14,448 nucleotides of DNA, taken from positions 1 through 14,448 of the forward strand of contig CAMHGU010000029.1 of assembly GCA_946184715.1 (NCBI GenBank). Reading direction: 5' to 3'. Shown here piece by piece: positions 1-6,567 of this stretch (the first letter of the stretch is position 1; each line of letters starts with the position of its first letter). This DNA comes from an uncultured bacterium. GTDB taxonomy: Bacteria; Bacteroidota; Bacteroidia; Bacteroidales; Muribaculaceae. Below the pieces are notes generated by a model, which had not been told where the DNA came from, made no database searches, and saw only the letters and a list, made by a program, of their open reading frames with translations. The translations under genes were made by a program, and so were the position numbers.

Positions 1-654
1 CAAATCATCTATCGCAGCAGTCTGCAAAACTTCCTCATCGACACCGGCGAGGAGGTGATACTCGTTGACACCGGTTTCAAGACCGGAATGGCTGCCCCGG
101 CCAAGAAGCTCGGCGCTCCGCTTTATATGGGCGAGCGTGTCGATGACTATATGGCCTCACTCGCAGCGCTGGGCTACAAGTCCGAGCAGGTGACAAAGAT
201 TCTCATCACCCACAAGCATCCCGACCACAGCGATTGCATCGAGTGCTTCCCGCAGGCCAAGGTGTACATCTCGGCCGAGGATGCCGATGCCCTGAAGCTC
301 ACCGGCGACAACATCGTGCGCGCCACCTACGGGCAGCCCTACCACAACTTCCCCAATGCGCAGCAGGTGGCCGACGGCATCTGGTACATCGAAGCCAAGG
401 GCCACACTCGAGGCAACAGCATCGTCATCGCCGAGTGCGATGGCCTCTTCTATATGTTCCACGGCGATGTCACCTACTGCGACGCCGCCCTCAAGGCCAA
501 TAAACTCAGCATCGTATTCGAGGACAAGGAGGCCGCGCGCGTCACTCTCGACCGCGTGCGCGAGTTTGTGAAGAACAACCCCACCGTGTATCTCTCCACC
601 CATTGCCCCGAAGGCTACGAGAACCTGGCGATGAAGCGCGTGATGAAGCTGTAA
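1..654 (+). CDS. MBL-fold metallo-hydrolase, AHL-lactonase-like (5' truncated by window edge)
   Basis: The reading frame is open from base 1, so the true start lies upstream and 217 codons plus the stop are visible. The protein carries a full metallo-beta-lactamase metal-binding set: the HxHxDH motif THKHPDH (His at 211, His at 217, Asp at 223, His at 226), a later His in GHTRGNS (403), an Asp in FHGDVTY (466) and a final His in STHCPEG (601). These residues normally bind two zinc ions that activate water for hydrolysis. The N-terminal VILVDTGF strand, the order of motifs, and the closing region (RVREFVKNNPTVYLSTH, like the RLKE..KEKPIVFFGHD end of lactonases) resemble the N-acyl-homoserine-lactonase branch. 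The substrate cannot be read from sequence; other lactonases or a general MBL hydrolase remain possible. No signal peptide can be judged because the start is missing. The next gene has its own promoter, so the two are probably not co-transcribed. Confidence 0.85.
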   Translation, partial: QIIYRSSLQNFLIDTGEEVILVDTGFKTGMAAPAKKLGAPLYMGERVDDYMASLAALGYKSEQVTKILITHKHPDHSDCIECFPQAKVYISAEDADALKLTGDNIVRATYGQPYHNFPNAQQVADGIWYIEAKGHTRGNSIVIAECDGLFYMFHGDVTYCDAALKANKLSIVFEDKEAARVTLDRVREFVKNNPTVYLSTHCPEGYENLAMKRVMKL

Positions 655-689
655 CGAGCCGGCGCTCTGCAATTAATATCGGGCGGCGC

Positions 690-720
690 TTGCGTAAGTG
701 AGCGAATATGACTACTTTTG
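690..720 (+). promoter_or_regulatory. Bacteroidetes-type promoter for efp
   Basis: A TTG at 690-692 and a perfect TAnnTTTG core (TACTTTTG, 713-720) are separated by 20 nt, matching the -33/-7 arrangement of Bacteroidetes housekeeping promoters. Transcription would begin just after about 725. This rules out an in-frame upstream efp start at 718, which lies within the -7 element, and supports ATG 769. Confidence 0.7.
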
Positions 721-768
721 CACTATCTATCCGAAAAAGGAACAAATAATCGACATAACCAAACCCGT

Positions 769-1335
769 ATGATTAATTCACAGGACATTAAAATCGGTAC
801 TTGCATCCGCATGGATGGCAAGCTTTATTTCTGCATCGACTTCCTGCACGTGAAGCCCGGCAAGGGCAATACCATCATGCGCACGAAGCTCAAAAACGTG
901 GTTGACGGACGCGTGCTCGAGCGCCGTTTCGACATCGGCGAGAAGCTCGAAGACGTGCGCGTGGAGCGCCGCCCCTTCCAGTATCTCTACAAGGATGGCG
1001 ACGACTACGTGTTTATGAACCAAGAGACTTTTGAGCAGGTCAATATCCTTCACGACGTAATCACCGGCGTTGATTTTATGAAGGAAGGCGACACCGTAGA
1101 GGTGGTTATCGATGCCTCCAACGAGCAGATACTCTTCGCCGAGATGCCCGCCAAGACCGTGCTTAAGGTGACCTACACCGAGCCGGGTCTCAAAGGCGAC
1201 ACCGCGACCAACACCCTCAAGCCCGCTACCGTGGAGACCGGCGCCGAGGTGCGCGTGCCGCTGTTTATCAACGAAGGCGAGCTCATCGAGATCGACACCC
1301 GCGACGGCAGCTACGGCGGCCGCGTCAAAGTGTGA
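769..1335 (+). CDS. efp: Translation elongation factor P
   Basis: EF-P binds stalled ribosomes between the P and E sites and promotes peptide-bond formation at polyproline stretches. The 188-residue product matches the usual EF-P length when translation begins at ATG 769. It shows the three-domain layout: an N-terminal KOW-like domain (about 1-65) containing the conserved loop HVKPGKGN, with Lys32 at the position that is modified in many bacteria; a central OB domain (about 66-128) with the EQVNI and VDFMKEGD segments; and a C-terminal OB domain (about 129-188) with the family signature LKVTYTEPGLKGDTATN and the ending RDGSYGGRVKV. No lysine-modification gene such as epmA or epmB lies in this window. 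The gene is monocistronic: it has its own promoter and is followed by two hairpins before rplU. Confidence 0.97.
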   Translation: MINSQDIKIGTCIRMDGKLYFCIDFLHVKPGKGNTIMRTKLKNVVDGRVLERRFDIGEKLEDVRVERRPFQYLYKDGDDYVFMNQETFEQVNILHDVITGVDFMKEGDTVEVVIDASNEQILFAEMPAKTVLKVTYTEPGLKGDTATNTLKPATVETGAEVRVPLFINEGELIEIDTRDGSYGGRVKV

Positions 1336-1361
1336 TGCTCATCGATTCACCCTTTTACAGG

Positions 1362-1390
1362 CGCCCGGCCCTCCTCGCGAAGGCCGGGCG
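1362..1390 (+). terminator. GC-rich hairpin downstream of efp
   Basis: A perfect 9-bp inverted repeat (CGCCCGGCC at 1362-1370 with GGCCGGGCG at 1382-1390) with an 11-nt loop lies 26 nt after the efp stop. It is followed by the pyrimidine-rich TCTGCCTTTC rather than a clean T tract, so it may stabilise the mRNA 3' end or act as a weak terminator. Confidence 0.45.
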
Positions 1391-1418
1391 TCTGCCTTTC
1401 CCGCCCTCTCTCCCCAAT

Positions 1419-1463
1419 CGTTACTATCGTCACTCACGTTATTAACGTCATTCACGTGATTGC
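1419..1463 (+). repeat. Five imperfect 9-nt tandem repeats (consensus near CGTYAYTMA)
   Basis: Five consecutive 9-nt units are visible: CGTTACTAT, CGTCACTCA, CGTTATTAA, CGTCATTCA and CGTGATTGC. The second to fifth units also read as two 18-nt repeats matching at most positions. They lie between the two hairpins that follow efp and encode no supported protein. The last bases overlap the left arm of the second hairpin. Confidence 0.7.
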
Positions 1464-1495
1464 CGCCGAAGGCCGATGGCCGCAATAATTTTTTT
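1460..1495 (+). terminator. Hairpin plus T tract, probable efp terminator
   Basis: The arms TTGCCGCC (1460-1467) and GGCCGCAA (1478-1485) pair with one C-C mismatch around a 10-nt loop. Four bases later comes a run of seven T (1489-1495), giving the form of an intrinsic terminator. It lies 25 nt upstream of the rplU promoter and would insulate the ribosomal genes from efp transcription. Confidence 0.55.
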
Positions 1496-1519
1496 GGAAG
1501 AAAAAGCGGGGCGGGGCGC

Positions 1520-1548
1520 TTGTAAATGAGAAAAATTGTGTAACTTTG
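1520..1548 (+). promoter_or_regulatory. Bacteroidetes-type promoter for rplU-rpmA
   Basis: A TTG at 1520-1522 and TAACTTTG (TAnnTTTG) at 1541-1548 are separated by 18 nt. It is the only consensus promoter seen between the efp terminator and rplU. It predicts a leader of about 80 nt. Confidence 0.7.
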
Positions 1549-1577
1549 CAGTCGCATTTCCGTAAGGCACAAGAAGT

Positions 1578-1599
1578 AGCGGCGCCGATTGCAGCCGCT
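1578..1599 (+). promoter_or_regulatory. Leader hairpin in the rplU 5' UTR
   Basis: AGCGGC (1578-1583) pairs perfectly with GCCGCT (1594-1599) around a 10-nt loop, inside the predicted untranslated leader and 35 nt before the rplU start. Ribosomal operons are often autoregulated through leader structures, so this is a candidate site, but I cannot match it to a known family. Confidence 0.3.
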
Positions 1600-1634
1600 C
1601 GCCGAGCCGGGTTAACTTGTAATCATTATTTATA

Positions 1635-1955
1635 ATGTACGCAATTGTTGAAATTCAAGGACAGCAGTTCAAGGCCGAAGCCGGCAAGTGGCTGTATGTT
1701 CACCATCTCGGAGCAGATGTGAAGGAAGGCGACGAAGTGACCTTCGACCGCGTTCTCCTCATCGATGCCGACGGTGCCGTCACAGTAGGTGCTCCTACAG
1801 TGGAAGGCGCTAAAGTAGTTTGCGAGGTAAAACGTCCCCTCGTGAAAGGTGATAAGGTAATCGTCTTCAAGAAGAAGCGTCGTAAAGGTTACCGCAAGCT
1901 GAACGGTCATCGTCAGCAGTTCACCCAGGTAGTGATTAAAGACGTAGTTGCATAA
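1635..1955 (+). CDS. rplU: 50S ribosomal protein L21
   Basis: L21 is a large-subunit protein that binds 23S rRNA. The 106-residue product has the typical start MYAIVEIQGQQFK, the VHHLGADVKEGDEVTFDRVLLI segment, a central glycine-containing turn, and the basic RNA-binding end FKKKRRKGYRKLNGHRQQFTQV. Length is normal (about 103 in well-known members). It lies 21 nt upstream of rpmA in the near-universal rplU-rpmA order. Codon use favours GTT, CGT, GGT and GCT more than the envelope genes downstream, as expected for strong expression. Confidence 0.98.
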   Translation: MYAIVEIQGQQFKAEAGKWLYVHHLGADVKEGDEVTFDRVLLIDADGAVTVGAPTVEGAKVVCEVKRPLVKGDKVIVFKKKRRKGYRKLNGHRQQFTQVVIKDVVA

Positions 1956-1976
1956 CCCCTAAAACCCCTTAGTCGT

Positions 1977-2249
1977 ATGGCACATAAAAAAGGTGTAGGT
2001 AGTTCGAAAAACGGACGTGAATCCGAAAGCAAACGTCTTGGCGTTAAGAAATTTGGTGGCGAATTTGTAAAGGCTGGCAACATCCTGAAGCGTCAGCGCG
2101 GCACAGTGCACCACCCCGGTAAAAACGTAGGCTTAGGCCGTGACCACACGCTCTATGCCCTCATCGACGGCACCGTGCTCTTCACCAAGGGCAAAAACGG
2201 GCGCGCGTTTATGAACGTTATCCCGGTTGAAACTCCGGCTGAAGCCTAA
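1977..2249 (+). CDS. rpmA: 50S ribosomal protein L27
   Basis: L27 lies near the peptidyl-transferase centre of the ribosome. The 90-residue product begins MAHKKGVGSSKNGRES, so the flexible N-terminal tail starts directly at Ala2; there is no extra N-terminal peptide of the kind cleaved in Firmicutes. The family core GGEFVKAGNILKRQRGT followed by HHPGKNVGLGRDHTLYA is intact. His-His replaces the more common Lys-Phe before HPG, a small lineage-type change. It is co-transcribed with rplU (21-nt spacer) and followed by a strong hairpin. Confidence 0.98.
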   Translation: MAHKKGVGSSKNGRESESKRLGVKKFGGEFVKAGNILKRQRGTVHHPGKNVGLGRDHTLYALIDGTVLFTKGKNGRAFMNVIPVETPAEA

Positions 2250-2276
2250 TCAGGCTCCCGCTCTCAATCACTCACA

Positions 2277-2314
2277 GCGAGGCCCGCAGTCGCAATGACG
2301 ACCGCGGGCCTCGC
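2277..2314 (+). terminator. Strong hairpin after rplU-rpmA
   Basis: An 11-bp perfect inverted repeat (GCGAGGCCCGC at 2277-2287 with GCGGGCCTCGC at 2304-2314) encloses a further 4-bp stem (GTCG 2289-2292 with CGAC 2299-2302) after one A-C mismatch. Only a short CGCTTT follows, so the U tract is weak. It lies 27 nt after the rpmA stop and before the next promoter, the expected place for a transcript end. Confidence 0.6.
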
Positions 2315-2355
2315 CGCTTTGGGCTCGGAAATTAGCTATTGTCGGCAATAATCGC

Positions 2356-2363
2356 TATATTTG
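2356..2363 (+). promoter_or_regulatory. -7 element upstream of the GH25 gene
   Basis: TATATTTG matches TAnnTTTG exactly and is 21 nt upstream of the ATG. No good TTG is found at the usual 18-20 nt spacing (the nearest, 2339-2341, gives only 14 nt), so the upstream element is degenerate. It could drive the GH25 gene and possibly the whole run through the acyl-CoA ligase. Confidence 0.5.
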
Positions 2364-2384
2364 CAGTGAGAAACGAGAACTGAT

Positions 2385-3119
2385 ATGGCTGCCCGACACA
2401 AGCGTAAATGGCTGCGCCGCACCCTCCTCACCGCCATAGCGATAGCTGTGGCGGGCGGTATAGGCTTTGCCGTGTGGCGGTTGTGGATACACCCGGTGGT
2501 GGCCATCAGCATCGTGGAGTATCCTATACGCGGCATCGACGTGTCGGCCCATAACGGCGACATTGACTTCGGCCGTGTGCGCGACGATAGCATCTCGTTT
2601 GTCTATATCAAAGCCACGGAGGGCGTGTCGTTTGTGGATAGCACCTTCGAGCGCAACTACGAGCGGGCGTTGACGGCCGGCATCCCCGTTGGGGCCTACC
2701 ACTTCTTCCGCTTCGATATGAACGGCACCCTTCAGGCCAAGCACCTGCTGCGCAACATCAGCGGCAAGGTGTTTGACCTCCCGCTGGTAATCGATGTGGA
2801 GCAGCACGGCAACCCCGAAGTGGTGACCGGCTCGGTGCTGTTCAGGCTGCGCGATATGGTCGATTACCTGCGCATCGTCAACCCCAACATCATCATCTAC
2901 ACCAATGCCAACGGCTACGAGCGCTTCTATCAGGGCAACTTTGAGGATTGCGACCTGTGGATATGCCGTTTCCGCCAGCTCGACCCCAACCTGCCGTGGC
3001 TGATGTGGCAGTATAGTCATTGGGGCTCCGTGGCCGGCGTGGAGGGCGATGTGGATCTCGACGTGTTCAATGGCCAGCAGGCTGCTTTCGAGCGGCTATT
3101 GGGCGATTATTCCTATTAG
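2385..3119 (+). CDS. Membrane-anchored GH25 family lysozyme-like muramidase
   Basis: GH25 enzymes cleave the beta-1,4 bond between MurNAc and GlcNAc in peptidoglycan. The 244-residue protein starts with a basic tail (RHKRKWLRR) and one hydrophobic helix (about 13-34). This looks like an N-terminal anchor with the enzyme on the periplasmic side; no lipobox or clear signal-peptidase site is seen. The catalytic domain runs from about 48 to 240 and holds GIDVSAHNGDIDF (Asp52), IKATEG (75-80), GAYHFF (103-108), the acidic pair in DVEQHG (Asp137, Glu139), YTNANGYERF, and the closing WQYSHWG...GVEGDVDLDVF with Asp222, 224 and 226. Together these match the GH25 active-site carboxylates, so activity is likely. 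It precedes porU by 55 nt without an obvious promoter or terminator between, suggesting co-transcription. A role in local wall remodelling during envelope assembly is inference. Confidence 0.92.
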   Translation: MAARHKRKWLRRTLLTAIAIAVAGGIGFAVWRLWIHPVVAISIVEYPIRGIDVSAHNGDIDFGRVRDDSISFVYIKATEGVSFVDSTFERNYERALTAGIPVGAYHFFRFDMNGTLQAKHLLRNISGKVFDLPLVIDVEQHGNPEVVTGSVLFRLRDMVDYLRIVNPNIIIYTNANGYERFYQGNFEDCDLWICRFRQLDPNLPWLMWQYSHWGSVAGVEGDVDLDVFNGQQAAFERLLGDYSY

Positions 3120-3174
3120 TCAACGTAATAATGACCGCCCTTTTGCCGTTATATAAGTTACAAGATATGACAAG

Positions 3175-6100
3175 ATGAAAAGTTACTTTCAAAGATATAT
3201 ACTCATAGCGATATGGCTGCTGGCTACCTCGGCGCTGGCCCACGGCTTCAGCACGGAGAGCTACGCCGGCTCGTCGCGGCTTGCTGAAGGCAAGTGGGTG
3301 AAAGTGAGCATCGACGAGAGCGGTATCTATCGCATCACGCCCGACAATCTGCGACAATGGGGTTTCAGCGACATCAACGCCGTGAGGGTGTTCGGCTACG
3401 GCGGCGCCCCCATCTCTGATGTGCTCTCGGCCGAGAACACCGTTGACGACCTGCCGCAAGTGCCGGTGCTGCGCACCACCGGCGGCCTGCTCTTCTACGG
3501 GCAAGGCGTCACCACCACCAAGCGCATCGCCAACGAAGGGATGCAGCTGCTGCAGGTGCAGCACCCCTATGCCACTAAGGCGTGCTATTTCATCACCGAG
3601 AATGCCGCCATCGAAGCGGCCGAGCTGAAGCCCGAAGAGCGCACCGCGCAGGGCGGCGCGCCGCTCACTTCGTTTACCGACTACGTATTCCATGAGCAAG
3701 AGCTCGTCACCCCCGGCCAAACCGGCCGCCTCCTCCTCGGCGAAGACTTCCGCTACTCCACATCGCAGAATTTCAACTTCGATCTTACCGACATCGTGGC
3801 CGGCTCTACGGTTTACGCCCAAACCTCCTTCGGCGCCAAAATCATCAACGGCTCCGGCCGCTTGGCCTACAAGTACAACGGCAACTCCCTCGAGTGGGGC
3901 GGCGGCGACGGCATCCGCGGCATCACATCGGTGGCCTATGAGCACGTGCGAATGACCACCGGCGTGAAGAGCTTCACCCTCGACGACAGCAAGTTGAGCT
4001 ACAACGTGTCGCTCACCTACTCCGGCACCCTCTTTACCGCTCGGCTCGACTATATCACCATTAACTACGAGCGCCAGCTGCGCCTTGCCGGCAATCAGCT
4101 GACATTCCGCTCGGCCGCGGCTAAAGATATGGCGCTGAGCAACGCCGGCGCCAACACCCACGTGCTCGATGTCACCACACCGTGGAACGTGGAAGAGGTG
4201 GCCGTAGCACTCAACGGCGCCACCGTCACCATCCCCGGGACTTCGGGCGACCGCACCTATGTGGCTTTCAACGACAACGCCTCGTTTCCCTCGCCCGCTA
4301 AGGTGGAGGACGTGGTCAATCAGAACCTGCACGCCACCGAGATTCCCGATATGGTGATTATCACCCCGCCGGAGTTTCACACTCAGGCCCAGCGCATCGC
4401 CGACCGCCACGCTGCCGACGATGGCTTCACCACCCTCGTGGTCAATCCGCGCGCCATCTACAACGAATTCTCCTCAGGCACCGTCGATTACAACGCCTTC
4501 AGACGTATGCTCAAGATGTTCTACGACCGCGACGACGCCACCAACCGCAAGCTGCGCTACCTGCTGATGCTCGGGCGCCCCAGCTACGACAACCGCGAAA
4601 TCACCGACGCCGTGAAGCGCGACAGCTATCCGCGCCTAATCATCTGGGAATCCGACAACGGTGACAACGAGAACACCTCCTACTGCACCGACGACCTCCT
4701 CGCTATGCTCGAGGACGGCGCAGGAATGAATATGGCGGCCGACAAGATATGCCTCTCCATCGGGCGTATGCCCGTCAAGAGCGCCGATGAGGCTAAAGCT
4801 ATGGTCGATAAGCTCTTCACCTATATGGACAATAAGGACACCGGCATGTGGAAGAACAACGTGCTGATGATTGCCGACGATGAGGACAGCGGCATCCACA
4901 TGAGCCAGGGCGAAGAGTTTATCAAGATTGCCAAGAGCAATGGTGGCGAGCCGTATCTCTACACCCGTGTGTATCAAGACGCTTACACTGCCGAGAGCGC
5001 CGGCTCGGGCCGCGTGTATCCCCAAGCGCGTGCTGATATGTACGGCAAGCTCGCCGAGGGTGTGCTCTGGGCACACTATATAGGTCACGCCAACCCCTCG
5101 AGCTGGACCGCCGACGGCCTCTTGACCTCCAGCGATGTGGCTCAGCAGATGTTCTACACCCACCTGCCGATGCTCTACACCGCCACCTGCGAATACACCC
5201 GCTACGATGCCGACAACCTCTCGGGCGGCGAGCTGATGTGGCTCAATACCCAGGGCGGGGTGATTGCCCTTATCACCACCGCGCGCGTGGTGTTTATCTC
5301 CGACAATGGCGTCCTTGCCCGTCAGGTGGCCGCCCACGTGTTTGAGCGCGATGCCGACGGGGCTTTCCTCCGCATCGGCGACATCCTCACGCGCGGCAAG
5401 AACGACTATAACCGCTCCAATGAGAACAAACTGCGCTACACCGTAATAGGCGACCCGGCTATGCGCCTCAACTACCCGAAATACTCTATCACCGTCGATG
5501 AAATCAACGGCGAAGTGCCCGACGATCTCGACAAGGATCTCACCATCGAGGCGCGACAGAGCGTGGAAATCGCCGGCACAATCTACGACGCCTCCGGAGC
5601 CGAAGCCACCGACTTCAACGGCTACGTCATTCCCAAAATCTACGATGCCGAAACCTCCGTGACCACCCACGGCTACGGCGACGGCACCGAATACGTGTAC
5701 TACGACCGCAACAACCTCCTCGTGCTCACCCAGGAGCCGGTCACCGGCGGCAAGTTCCGCTTCACAGTGAAGATGCCTTCCGAAATCTCCAACAACTGGA
5801 GCCCCGCGCTGCTCAACCTCTACGCCGTCACCACCGATGGCCTCGAAGCCAACGGCAGCAACGAGAAGTTCTATGTGTACGGTTACGACGAGACGGCAAT
5901 CGAAGATACCAAAGGCCCTGATGTAGAGTACTTTGTGCTCAACTCTTCCAACTTCAAAGATGGCGACAACGTCAACGAGTCGCCGCTGGTGATGGCCGCC
6001 TTCAGCGATGAGTCGGGCATCAACCTCTCCAGCGCCGGCGTAGGGCATCAGATGATGCTCACCCTCGACGAGACCACCAGCTACACCGACATCGCCCAGC

Positions 6101-6567
6101 ACTATGTGCCCGCCGAGGGCGGACAGGGCGGTACCATCAAATACCAGCTGAGCGACCTTGTCGCCGGCAACCACTCGCTCCGCTTGCGGGTGTGGGACAA
6201 CGCCAACAACTCCACTTCCACCACCATCAACTTCAACGTGGTGCCCGGCCTGACGCCTGAGCTTGTCGATGTATATACCAGCGCCAACCCCGCTAAGGAG
6301 ACCGCCAGCTTCTATGTGGTGCACGACCGCCCCGACGCCACGATGACCGTCACCATCGAGGTGTACAACCTGATGGGACGCCTCGTGTGGAGCTCTACGC
6401 AGACGGGCAAGAGCGATATGTTTACCACCTTCCCCGTGCAGTGGAACCTGACCGATATGGCAGGACGCCGTGTAAGCCGCGGCATCTACATCTACCGAGC
6501 CTCGGTTGAATCGAACGGCAAGCGCCAGAGCACCAAGGGCAAGAAAATCGCAGTGGCTGCCGAGTGA
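3175..6567 (+). CDS. porU: Type IX secretion system sortase PorU (C25 family)
   Basis: PorU is the outer-membrane cysteine endopeptidase of the type IX secretion system. In Porphyromonas gingivalis it removes the C-terminal signal of cargo proteins and joins them to anionic lipopolysaccharide. The 1130-residue length fits PorU (about 1158 in P. gingivalis). A signal peptide with an ALA site after residue 22 is present. The N-terminal beta-rich part (about 23-390) includes WVKVSIDESGIYRIT and VRVFGYGG. The gingipain-type C25 domain (about 392-765) has the catalytic His638 in HYIGHANPSSW and Cys672 in LYTATCEYTRYD, so the dyad is intact. An Ig-like region (about 917-1025) and a type A CTD-like domain (about 1030-1130: NPAKE, VYNLMGRLVW, GIYIYRASV) follow; PorU proteins are known to keep a CTD of their own. 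The partner gene porV is not adjacent: the next gene is xseA, whose ATG overlaps the porU stop by one base. Confidence 0.93.
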   Translation: MKSYFQRYILIAIWLLATSALAHGFSTESYAGSSRLAEGKWVKVSIDESGIYRITPDNLRQWGFSDINAVRVFGYGGAPISDVLSAENTVDDLPQVPVLRTTGGLLFYGQGVTTTKRIANEGMQLLQVQHPYATKACYFITENAAIEAAELKPEERTAQGGAPLTSFTDYVFHEQELVTPGQTGRLLLGEDFRYSTSQNFNFDLTDIVAGSTVYAQTSFGAKIINGSGRLAYKYNGNSLEWGGGDGIRGITSVAYEHVRMTTGVKSFTLDDSKLSYNVSLTYSGTLFTARLDYITINYERQLRLAGNQLTFRSAAAKDMALSNAGANTHVLDVTTPWNVEEVAVALNGATVTIPGTSGDRTYVAFNDNASFPSPAKVEDVVNQNLHATEIPDMVIITPPEFHTQAQRIADRHAADDGFTTLVVNPRAIYNEFSSGTVDYNAFRRMLKMFYDRDDATNRKLRYLLMLGRPSYDNREITDAVKRDSYPRLIIWESDNGDNENTSYCTDDLLAMLEDGAGMNMAADKICLSIGRMPVKSADEAKAMVDKLFTYMDNKDTGMWKNNVLMIADDEDSGIHMSQGEEFIKIAKSNGGEPYLYTRVYQDAYTAESAGSGRVYPQARADMYGKLAEGVLWAHYIGHANPSSWTADGLLTSSDVAQQMFYTHLPMLYTATCEYTRYDADNLSGGELMWLNTQGGVIALITTARVVFISDNGVLARQVAAHVFERDADGAFLRIGDILTRGKNDYNRSNENKLRYTVIGDPAMRLNYPKYSITVDEINGEVPDDLDKDLTIEARQSVEIAGTIYDASGAEATDFNGYVIPKIYDAETSVTTHGYGDGTEYVYYDRNNLLVLTQEPVTGGKFRFTVKMPSEISNNWSPALLNLYAVTTDGLEANGSNEKFYVYGYDETAIEDTKGPDVEYFVLNSSNFKDGDNVNESPLVMAAFSDESGINLSSAGVGHQMMLTLDETTSYTDIAQHYVPAEGGQGGTIKYQLSDLVAGNHSLRLRVWDNANNSTSTTINFNVVPGLTPELVDVYTSANPAKETASFYVVHDRPDATMTVTIEVYNLMGRLVWSSTQTGKSDMFTTFPVQWNLTDMAGRRVSRGIYIYRASVESNGKRQSTKGKKIAVAAE

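Noticed and set aside
718..768. Upstream in-frame extension of efp by 17 residues
   Set aside because: The extension begins inside the -7 promoter element, its residues do not look like EF-P, and ATG 769 gives the normal 188-residue length.
1339..1572. Minus-strand open frame across the efp-rplU spacer
   Set aside because: Its apparent NDV/NNV-type repeats come from the 9-nt tandem array, and it covers the terminator and the rplU promoter.
3067..4410. Long open frame on the minus strand opposite the start of porU
   Set aside because: It is rich in Gly, Ala, Val and His with no recognisable motif, as expected from the complement of a GC-rich gene; porU on the plus strand is clearly real.
4636..6324. 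562-codon open frame on the minus strand opposite porU
   Set aside because: Composition is typical of an antisense shadow (Gly, Val, His rich), with no domain signature, and it covers the conserved C25 and CTD regions of porU.
6564..6566. GTG as the xseA start
   Set aside because: The adjacent ATG at 6567 is the stronger start and gives a TGATG coupling with porU; the change is only one residue.
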